Made by a program: the position numbers and the translations under genes
Shown here: positions 56,305 to 64,000 of the stretch, in pieces
Layout of the letters: each line of letters begins with the position of its first letter
Numbering within the stretch: position 1 is the first letter of the stretch
Notes under the pieces: model-generated
Database searches by the model: none
What the model saw: only the letters and a program-made list of their open reading frames with translations
What the model was told of the DNA's origin: nothing
From: Penium margaritaceum
Taxonomy: Eukaryota > Streptophyta > Zygnematophyceae > Desmidiales > Peniaceae
Direction of reading: 5' to 3'
DNA length: 64,000 nucleotides
Assembly: GCA_023375785.1 (NCBI GenBank)
Contig: SZWC01001584.1
Coordinates: 92,789 to 156,788 of the forward strand

Positions 56305-57260
56305 NGTTCAACTCCCTGCGCATGGGGGAGACTGAGACAATCACCGCTTACTGGCAGCGGGCGGAGGACATCCTTCGTCGTCTCGGCACATCAGCTCCGC
56401 CCCCTCTGTCCGCGCTCCTCACCATCAAGCACGGCGCCACCAGTGCGTATGCGGACGTCTTTGTCCATTACCCACAGGACGTTCTCTCCACCATGGCGGC
56501 CCAGGGCACTCTCATGCCTTGGGCATACGAGCTCTTCCTCCGCATTGAGGAAGCTCACCAGGAGTCTCAGCTCCATCGCGCGGAGGCACTTGCTTCCCCT
56601 GCCGTCGCCTCCCCTGCCGTTGCCTCCGTGGCTGTCTCCTCCCCCGCCACTGCTACCTCGTTGCCTTCGGGGAAGAAGAAGAAGCACCGCAACAAGCAAG
56701 GCAAAGGTCAGCAGCAGCAGCAACAGCAGCAGTCCTCGACCGGGTCAAGCAGTGGCGGCTCGGTCTGCCACAACTGTGGTCAGCCCGGGCACGGGTGGTA
56801 CACGTGCCCCCTCCCGACGGACGAGGCTCGCGTCATCGCCACCATGCGGCGTCAGCGAGAGCGCCGCCTCGCCTCTGCCGCCGTCGCAGCTGCTGGTCCC
56901 GACACTCCGACTTCGTCCAGCAGCTCAGCCCCTTCGGCAGCTCCGGCTACCCCGCCGACAGCCGCACCGCAGCAGCACTACCCGCAGCAATACTACCCTC
57001 AGTCGTCGGCACCTCCGCTTCCTTCGCCGACTCCGCCCTCCTATTACCCGGGTTCCGGCGCCGTCACTCCTCAGTCCGTCTACACTCCCGGGCCGTCCTC
57101 TCGTGAGCGTCAGCTGGAGCAGTTCTTCGCGCTCCAGCTTGGCCTTACTCGCCCTCCTCCCCAGGGAAGTGCGAGTTGTGTCACATCCTTCACCCCGGAC
57201 CCTCCCTGCATGACTGAGACTGAGTTGCGGTCATATCTTTCTTCTTCGTCTATCTCGTCG
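55366..57260 (+). repeat. Duplicated gag block around the N at 56305
   Basis: 55366-56304 recurs at 56306-57259 with few changes and a 15-bp insertion near 56980. Confidence 0.88.
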
Positions 57261-58946
57261 TCTCCCGTGGTCTCCGCCACCCCACTTCTTGACGACATCG
57301 CATGGCATGATGATTGGCAGTCTCGCTTCGCGCCCCCTTCTACCGCGTCCGCGTCCCTCGCTGCCACGTGACCGTTAGTGATCTGGCGACCCCTGTCCAG
57401 GATCCTGCTGAGACCTGGATCATCGACTCCGGGGCCACGCATCACATGACGGCCTCTCGCGCGGCCTTCAGTATGCTCGGTCCGAACGGCGATGTCTCCG
57501 GTGTCCGGACAGGCTCTGGACAGGTGTTACCTGTGCGTGGTGTTGGCGTCGTTCGTTTTCGTGGTCCAGCCGGTGACGTCTTCCTGACCGATGTCCTCTT
57601 TGTCCCTGGTCTTGAGCTCAGCCTCCTGTCCGTGACTGCCCTTGACCGCATGAGCATGGATGTTGTGCACTCGCGCGGTGTCGGCACTGTGTCGTTGCGT
57701 CCGTCTGGTCTTGTCATCCTGCACGCCACCGCTCGTGGCAACTTGTGGCACGTTCCCCGCCTCTCTTCTTCTCCTCCTCTCTCCTCCCCGTCGGCAGCCA
57801 CAGGTCATGTGTTTGTCACCAGCACGCTATCTCCACAGCACACCCGCCTCTTGCACCGCCGCCTTTGCCACGTCCACTCGGCCGCCGTAGAGAGCATGCT
57901 TCGCACCCAGCCGGCCAAGGGCCTTGACCCAGAGACTTTTCCTCTCCCGTGCCCCACTGAGTGCATTGATTGCGCTCAGGGGAAGATGCACCGGTCCACN
58001 TTCCGGCGCCGTCACTCCTCAGTCCGTCTACACTCCCGGGCCGTCCTCTCGTGAGCGTCAGCTGGAGCAGTTCATTGCGCTCCAGCTTGGCCTTACTCGC
58101 CCTCCTCCCCAGGGAAGTGCGAGTTGTGTCACATCCTTCACCCCGGACCCTCCCTGCATGACTGAGACTGAGTTGCGGTCATGTCCTCCTTCTTCGTCTA
58201 TCTCGTCGTCTCCCGTGGTCTCCCCACTTCTTGACGACATCGCATGGCTTGATGACTGGCAGTCTCGCTTCGCGCCCCCTTCTACCGCGTCCGCGTCCCT
58301 CGCTTGCTGCCACGTGACCGTTAGTGATCTGGCGACCCCTGTCCAGGATCCTGCTGAGACCTGGATCATCGACTCCGGGGCCACGCATCACATGACGGCC
58401 TCTCGCGAGGCCTTCAGTATGCTCGGTCCTGTCGGCGATGTCTCCGGTGTCCGGACAGGCTCTGGACAGGTGTTACCTGTGCGTGGTGTTGGCGTCGTTC
58501 GTTTTCGTGGTCCAGCCGGTGACGTCTTCCTGACCGATGTCCTCTTTGTCCCTGGTCTTGAGCTCAGCCTCCTGTCTGTGACTGCCCTTGACCGCATGAG
58601 TATGGATGTTGTGCACTCGCGTGGTGTCGGTACTGTGTCGTTGCGTCCGTCTGGTCTTGTCATCCTGCACGCCACCGCTCGTGGCAACTTGTGGCACGTT
58701 CCCCGCCTCTCTTCTTCCCCTACCCTCTCCTCCCCGTCGGCAGCCACAGGTCATGTGTTTGTCACCAGCACGCTGTCTCCACAGCACACCCGCCTCTTGC
58801 ACCGCCGCCTTTGCCACGTCCACTCGGCCGCCGTAGAGAGCATGCTTCGCACCCAGCCGGCCAAGGGCCTTGACCCAGAGACTTTTCCTCTCCCGTGCCC
58901 CACTGAGTGCATTGACTGCGCTCAGGGGAAGATGCACCGGTCCACC
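57054..58946 (+). repeat. Duplicated gag-protease block around the N at 58000
   Basis: 57054-57999 recurs at 58001-58946, including a second protease box. The first copy has a 4-bp loss at about 57360 (CGCTGCCACG against CGCTTGCTGCCACG) that breaks its frame. Confidence 0.87.
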
Positions 58947-61505
58947 TACCCCTTGTCTTCCTCCCGCGCGTCCGCCCCTCTTGACCTTGTCCATTCGGAT
59001 GTCATGGGCCCTCTCCCCACTGAGTCTGTCGGTGAGCGCGGCCGATACGTCCTCACTCTTACGGACGACTACTCTCGCTNCACGCCCTACCAGCACTGGT
59101 GCGGTCGGCGCGCTGACCTGCGCCCCGCTCGCGTCTGGGGCTGCGTCGCCGTTGTGTGGCTGCCCGCCCCGCAGCAGGGCGGCAAGCTCGCCCCCCGCGG
59201 ACGTCCCTGCATTTTCCTCGGGGTGTCTGGTCAGTCCAAGGCCTGGCGCTTCTGGGACCCGTCCCGTCACTGCATCGTCGAGTCTCGCGATGCACTCTTC
59301 TTTGAGGACCTGTTTCCCCGCGACCTCATCCGGTCCGGCTCGTCGGTGTCCCTCCCGTCGCGTGGGGGAGTGGTGAGTCCGTCCTCCGTCCTGTCGCTTC
59401 CGGGTGACACATCACCCCGTCCCTCTGAGCCGGTAGCCCCTGTCGCGTCCACTGGCCCCTCAGGGCCTGCAGCACCTGTCGCGTCCGCTGTTCCCTCCGG
59501 GCCAGCAGCACCTGTCGCGTCCGCTGTTCCCTCCGGGCCAGCCACACCTGTCGTGTCAGCTGGCCCTTCCGAGTCGACAGCCGCGGCCACGTCCGCTGGT
59601 CCCTCCGGACCAGCAGCGCCTGTCGCACCTACCGGCCCTTCTTCTCCTGTAGCCCCTGTCGCGTCCGCTGGCCCCTCTGGGCCATCAGCCTCAGTCGCGT
59701 CCCCTGGCCCCTCCGGGCCGGCAGTCCCTGTCGCGTCCTCTGGCCCCTCTGGACTAGCAGCCTCAGTCGCGTCACCTGGCCCCTCCGGGCCGGCAGTCCC
59801 TGTCACGTCCGCTGGCCCTCCCGAGCCAGCAGTGCCTGTCGCGTATACTGGGTCTTCTGGGCCGATTGACTTCCTCGGACCAGCAGCGCCTGCCACTTCC
59901 ATTGGCTCCTCCAGACCAGTTACCCCGTCCGCCTCTGTCGACACGTCGGACTCAGGATCATCATCTGCCCGACCGCGCTACACGCGTGGCCCAGGCGGCA
60001 GCCTCCGACCTCGTCCGACAGTGAGAGGTCAGACCGTCGCTCCGCGTCCCGCAACATCTCGACCCCCTATAGCCCCACGTGTCTCCTCCACTCCCACGGT
60101 CGTGAGTGGGGACCCTGGCACAAAAGCTCTCGGCCTGTCCACTTCCGCCATCATCGCAGACCTTCATCCAGGTTCTGCACTGGGCTACGCCATGCTTCAT
60201 CACGAGCATCGCTATGCTGTCATGACTGCACTCGCCCGCATCCCACCTGGGGCTCGCGATGCACACGCCCTCTCAGTCCGGTCCACAGCGCGCCCAGGGG
60301 ATCCTTCCACCCTACGCGAGGCTCGAGCCTCTCCTGAGGCTGCACATTGGGATGCTGCCTGCGCCGAGGAGCTCGCTGCCATCTGACAGCACCATGTGTT
60401 TGACCTCGTCGACCTTCCTCCAGGTCGGAAGGCCATCGGTGCCAAGTGGGTCTTTCGACGCAAGTGGAAGCCTGACGGGTCCTTGGACAAGTACAAGGCC
60501 CGCCTTACAGCAAAAGGGTTCGCGCAGGTCCCTGGAATCGATTACGACCAGATCTTCGCCCCAGTCGGTCGGTTCTCCACTAGTCGAGCGCTCTTCAGCC
60601 TGGTTGCCCAGCATGGGTGGGAGCTGCATCAGATGGACGTGAGCAATGCATTCCTCCACGGATCACTGGAGGGTGAGGAGCTCTACATGACGCAGCCCCC
60701 AGGCTTCGACGACGGCACTGGGAGAGTCTGGCGGCTGCGGAAGGCCCTCTACGGCCTGAAGCAATCACCTCGGTGCTGGAACCAGGAGATCAGCAGCACG
60801 CTTCTCCGTGGCGGCCTCCAGCGCAGCACTGCTGACCCCGCACTGTTTATCAGCCCGCGAGGTCAGACCTTTGCCGCTGTGCTGGTCTACGTCGATGATC
60901 TCCTCATTGCGTCGCCAGACACGGCTGCCATCCAGCGCGTCAAGGACTTGCTGCACGCTGCCTACCAGATGAAGGACCTGGGCTCTGCCCGAGTCTTCCT
61001 GGGCATGGAGCTTGAGCATGATCGCTCCCAGGGCATCCTACACGTTCACCAGACTGCCTATGTGCAGACCTTGTCCACTCGCTTCGCCGAGGACCTGCCA
61101 CTCGTGCTAAGCGCATCCTCACCCATGTCGCCCGATGGCTAGGTGAAGTTGAAGAGCCCTGACCCAGCTGTTGTGGGGGAGCCAGTTGACGTGACCACGT
61201 ACTTGCGAGTCATCGGGTCACTGATGTTCCTGGCGATGACGACGCGTCCAGACATCGCGTTCGCCGTCAACCTCCTGGCCCAGTTCTCTCAGGAGCCGCA
61301 TCACCTCCACCACGAGGCCGCGATCCGAGTACTGCGCTATGTCGTCTCGACTCCTCGGCGTGGGCTCATGTTCCGCCGTCAACCGTCTGTTGTCGCAGCG
61401 GGCTACACCGACAGCGACTGGGCCGGCAGTCCGGACGGTAAGAGTCGCACAGGCTGGATCTTTCTGATTGGCGGCACGGCTGTGTCCTGGCGCAGTGGCA
61501 AGCAN
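58001..61505 (+). pseudogene. Element H pol (protease, integrase, RT, RNase H), damaged by gaps
   Basis: Protease WIIDSGATHHMT about 58365. Zinc-binding part of integrase about 58795-58935 (HRRLCHVH ... CIDC), first catalytic Asp in HSDVMGP about 58995. The lone N at 59080 removes the integrase core: the protein jumps from TDDYSR to TPYQHW. The Pro/Ala/Ser repeat linker is at 59440-59880. TGA at 60384-60386 stands for Arg. RT 60387-61130 has QMDVSNAFLHG and an intact YVDD at 60888-60899. TAG at 61140-61142 stands for Gln. RNase H begins (YTDSDWAGSPDGKSRTGW) and is cut at the N at 61505. It is the least decayed pol of its family. Confidence 0.88.
59440..59880 (+). repeat. 36-bp minisatellite encoding a 12-residue Pro/Ala/Ser repeat
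   Basis: About a dozen imperfect units of the type GPSGPAAPVASA in frame, between integrase and RT. The same repeat, diverged, is found in F1 (27110-27560) and F2 (35760-36210). The antisense strand reads as a collagen-like GPEGPADATGAA repeat, an accidental product of the GC-rich unit. Confidence 0.85.
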
Positions 61506-61552
61506 GTCTGGATGTTGACCATGTCCCTGTCCGCCCATGTGCACTACGCCTG

Positions 61553-61566
61553 TGAGTCATGGGGGA
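61553..61566 (+). promoter_or_regulatory. Element H polypurine tract
   Basis: GAGTCATGGGGGAG directly before the 3' LTR. Confidence 0.8.
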
Positions 61567-62402
61567 GTGTTGGTTTTTGCACATCTCTCATTGTGCTCTG
61601 TTGTGTCCTCCCGGCTTGTGTACATCGGCGTGCAGATGACTGACGGCGAGACTCGACGCTGATGGAGTGTCGTCCGGTGGAGCCGACGCACGCTGAGGAC
61701 TTCTCGCAGTTCGCTGGAGCCTCCTCTCTCAAGCGACGCGCTCAGCTCCATCGGCAGGCCTCCTCGGCGGTCGTGCTGCCGGCGGTCATTGACACCGCAT
61801 TTGCTGCTTGCATGCGTTCCAGCGCATCCCATTGCGTCTTCATCGTCATGCACTGTCTAGGGTCCCAGTTGCATGTTGCATGGCCCTGTGTGGCAGCATA
61901 AACCGTTGTGGGCATTATCTGGGTTTAGGCTGCCACAACTCCTCGCTACTATTTTTCTAGCAGATTCTGACCGCACGGCTGCGTTCGCAGCGGCGGTATT
62001 ATGGTATGGTCCAGTTTTCAGGCAAAACGGACGACGCCCGGGTTTTGGGCTGTCGGCTGTCTGGCAGGCCTCACCGAGAAAACCTGCCAGCCTGAACTGA
62101 GCTATTTTTTTATTGGCTGTTGAACTGAGTAACAAGCTCTACAGAGCTGGGGGGGGCCTAGAACTTGGAGAGGTCTCCCATTATTGTTCATTGTTCATTC
62201 CTATTCAGTTACTTACAGTTTTCAGCTGCTTTCTGGCGCTAACACTGGCGCGCGCGTTTCTGAGTAACAAACCCAGAGCTTCCAGACTTAGACTCTAGAG
62301 CAGCAGACTGAGGGGGCAGCTGACTTAAGCAACGAGCGTGGAAACCCGCACACTGCATCAACAACGCTGCTGCCCCAACATGCTGCCTAGGCTATTCCAT
62401 TT
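61567..62402 (+). repeat. Element H 3' LTR
   Basis: 836 bp, near-identical to 51957-52791. The GGCGG duplication follows at 62403-62407. Confidence 0.9.
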
Positions 62403-62420
62403 GGCGGCTCTGCCGTCACT

Positions 62421-62513
62421 CTACCCGCGCCCACAACCGCGTACCTGGATGAATCTGACAAAGAACGGAGACAGTGTCTTGAAGACCTTGTCCGGTGTTT
62501 TCGTCGCATCAAC
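62421..62513 (-). CDS. UMP-CMP kinase-like gene, terminal exon
   Basis: Minus strand. The acceptor at 62514-62516 reads CAG after a pyrimidine-rich stretch. The exon encodes VDATKTPDKVFKTLSPFF and about twelve more residues, then TAG at 62423-62421. It joins in phase 0 to the exon at 63415-63308, giving GKVNK-VDATKTPDKVF. This matches the C-terminal pattern GKVxKIDAxxxxDEVF of UMP-CMP kinases (adenylate-kinase superfamily, NMP to NDP with ATP). A possible donor (CAG-GTACGC, near 62440) could extend splicing further. Element H begins 18 bp past the stop. Confidence 0.75.
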   Translation of the reverse strand, partial: VDATKTPDKVFKTLSPFFVRFIQVRGCGRG

Positions 62514-63307
62514 CTGGATGGACGGAGGGGGCACACACCCAGATGCCTTGCTGTCTTCAAAACAGTGCAGAGCAAAGATGTAGATGTGGATGTGGATGTG
62601 GATGTGGATGTGGATGTGGATGTGGATGTGGATGTCGATGTCGATGTCGATCTCGATCTCGATCTCGATGTGGATGTGGATGTGGATGTGGATGTGGATG
62701 TGGATGTAGACATGGATATAGACATGGATACAGATGGAAACATCGAGATGGCAATAGCAATGGAGATGGAGATGGAGATGGAGATGGAGATGGAGATGGA
62801 GATGGCCCATCCTTCCAAGCAGCATCAGCACTGTTGTGCTGCAGACAGCACCGATGCGGGGGTGTTTTGCTAGACAAGTGGGAATCTCTAAGGAGGTCGC
62901 AGCACCATTCTAGTGAAGACAACGTACTCCTCAACCCTACCTGGCACGTGCATCTGCATGGGCTGCTCACGTGTGGAGATGCATTGGGATGAGAAGCAGC
63001 GTGCACCCTCAGGTGCACACATGTGCACAACCTGCCCGTGCCGCTTGTTGCACACACAGTGACACGGCAACAACCCCACGCACTGCCGTCATGCATGCAT
63101 GCTCTGGAGCTCAGAGAATGTGCGCAATCTGCCGGCTGGTCAGCAACAGTGAGATGTGTGCCTGTGTTACGGTATGGTTGTGAGCAGCGAGGCAGCAACA
63201 CCTGCCGTAACAGAGCAACCAGATTGATGATCTCAAAACTTGGGGCATTCGAGAGGGGTTTTCGGTTAGACGGTGGTACAAGTGGGAGCTCCAGGGCAGA
63301 ACGTCAC
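62514..63307 (-). other. Intron of the UMP-CMP kinase-like gene
   Basis: GT at 63307-63306 and AG at 62515-62514 on the minus strand, 794 bp. It contains the hexanucleotide repeat at 62574-62806. No other exon is apparent. Confidence 0.65.
62574..62806 (+). repeat. GATGTG / GATGGA hexanucleotide microsatellite
   Basis: Blocks of (GATGTG)n, (GATGTC)n, (GATCTC)n, (GATGTG)n and (GATGGA)n with a short degenerate section between. On the plus strand it reads as Asp-Val and Glu-Met dipeptides. That is an artefact, as the repeat lies in the kinase intron. Confidence 0.9.
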
Positions 63308-63415
63308 CTTGTTGACTTTGCCCCTCTTCTCGTAGTGCTCCACAACAGGGATGCTTTGCTCGACGAAGACCTTGAACCGCTTTCTGATGGTCTCAATGTT
63401 GTCGTCGATGCGGCC
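63308..63415 (-). CDS. UMP-CMP kinase-like gene, penultimate exon (partial gene)
   Basis: A 108-bp phase-0 exon on the minus strand, bounded by CTGCAG before and GTGACG after. It encodes 36 residues including [30 protein letters not shown]-x-D-D-N followed by a basic helix and Y-x-x-x-G-K-V is typical of UMP-CMP kinases (EC 2.7.4.14), where the Arg of the lid contacts phosphates. The enzyme makes UDP/CDP from UMP/CMP for nucleic acid and lipid precursors. Upstream exons with the P-loop and NMP-binding region lie beyond the window. This is the only host gene I can name here. Confidence 0.83.
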
Positions 63416-63959
63416 CTGCAGATTGAGGGCACAAAACAATACCATACCAGAGGGAGGCCGTCGTACACGAGGCCACGTATGCCACACAAGCAAGGCACAA
63501 AGGGCAAGAAACCTGGAGCTCGGCAAGCTCTAGAGAGGAAGCGACAGCATGAAGCCACAGGTTGCAGGACACTTTGCACGAAATCACACTAGAAACCAGC
63601 AGAACCCCCTGGCCACAACAACAAACAGCAGCAGCATAAAGAACCTGCACGGAGCAACCTGGAAGGGAAGCTGCCCACGCCCACACCTGCACTGTCACAT
63701 GCGCACCCATGCCCCCACCCACACCCATGCCCACGCCCACATCCATGCCCATGCCCACGCCCACACCCAAGCCCAAACCCATGCCCACATCCACACCCAT
63801 GCCCATGCGCACAACTGCGCCCATGCCCATGCCCATGCCCACGCCCATGCCCATGTCCACGCCCATGCCCATGTCCACGCCCATCCCCATGCCCATGCCT
63901 CCCCCCCCCCCACACACACATACACACGTGCGCACGTGCGCACACGCACGCACACAAAC

Positions 63960-64000
<41 letters not shown>
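63416..64000 (-). other. Upstream intron sequence of the kinase gene, with repeats
   Basis: No exon is recognised to the window edge. It holds a minisatellite of CCCATGCCCACG-type units at about 63690-63900 and a (CA)n tract at about 63955-64000. Confidence 0.5.
63690..64000 (+). repeat. CCCATGCCCACG minisatellite followed by (CA)n
   Basis: Degenerate 6/12-bp units (CCCATG, CCCACG, CCCACA) to about 63900, then C-run and CACACA-rich sequence ending in pure (CA)n at the window edge. Confidence 0.85.

Larger units (their letters stand above)
51957..62402 (+). mobile_element. Element H: youngest-looking copia element
   Basis: LTRs 51957-52791 and 61567-62402 differ at only about ten positions by eye. 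The target duplication GGCGG is exact (51952-51956 and 62403-62407). Primer site, polyQ leader, gag, pol and PPT are all present. As assembled it is damaged by N joints at 54197, 56305, 58000, 59080 and 61505. The joints at 56305 and 58000 add duplicated blocks, and those at 59080 and 61505 remove integrase and RNase H sequence. The real copy may be far more intact. Confidence 0.9.

Noticed and set aside
59440-59880. CRISPR-like array (regular units of about 36 bp)
   Set aside because: There are no unique spacers. The units are in-frame coding repeats in a retrotransposon of a eukaryote.
59267-59944. Collagen-like GPEG-repeat frame on the minus strand
   Set aside because: It is the antisense of the Pro/Ala/Ser repeat in element H pol. 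The 36-bp unit is open on both strands by composition.
62565-62873. Plus-strand open frame encoding long Asp-Val and Glu-Met dipeptide repeats
   Set aside because: It is the translation of a hexanucleotide microsatellite lying in the intron of the minus-strand kinase gene.
63023-63592. Plus-strand open frame opposite the kinase exon
   Set aside because: The minus strand carries the conserved kinase residues and splice borders. The plus frame has no recognisable domain.

Overview
The window is eukaryotic nuclear DNA made almost entirely of Ty1/copia LTR retrotransposons, with part of one spliced host gene at its right edge. GT-AG introns, CAG-rich gag leaders and several dinucleotide and hexanucleotide repeats argue against a prokaryote. 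A protist or green-lineage alga is my guess for the host, but nothing here fixes the species.

Layout. (1) 1-2206 is a decayed copia pol fragment (element A), followed by two diverged LTRs in tandem (2305-3561). (2) 3764-50668 is one nested stack. Element B (+ strand) is bounded by an exact 5-bp target duplication, AGCAT, at 3759-3763 and 50669-50673. Element D (- strand, 12013-50596) sits inside B's 3' LTR. D was then hit four times: C (+, 12388-18439) in its 3' LTR, F1 (-, 24247-32690) and F2 (-, 32898-40926) in its leader/gag region, and E (+, 41614-50139) in its 5' LTR. Each insertion has recognisable 5-bp duplications. The outer element, B, is therefore split by about 38.6 kb. (3) 50674-51956 is low-copy-looking sequence with no recognised gene. 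(4) Element H (+, 51957-62402) is the youngest-looking element, with near-identical LTRs and a perfect GGCGG duplication. (5) 62403-64000 holds two - strand exons of a UMP-CMP-kinase-like gene. H lies about 18 bp past its stop codon, in the presumed 3' UTR, in antisense orientation.

All recognisable polyproteins follow the copia order gag - protease - integrase - reverse transcriptase - RNase H. None is intact. Most in-frame stops fall where Gln, Arg or Trp is expected, so they look like C-to-T or G-to-A changes. F1, F2 and H are one family (polyQ Gag, conserved Gag start, TGACGTCA sites just upstream of gag, a 12-residue Pro/Ala/Ser repeat between integrase and RT). D and E share an unusual short zinc knuckle. 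C is a separate lineage with a half-tRNA-type primer site. Several single-N joints (380, 42398, 54197, 56305, 58000, 59080, 61505) and one 326-bp N run show that the assembly is fragile here. Three of the joints (42398, 56305, 58000) are flanked by long direct duplications that are probably unmerged contig overlaps, and the 380 joint lies between duplicated blocks.
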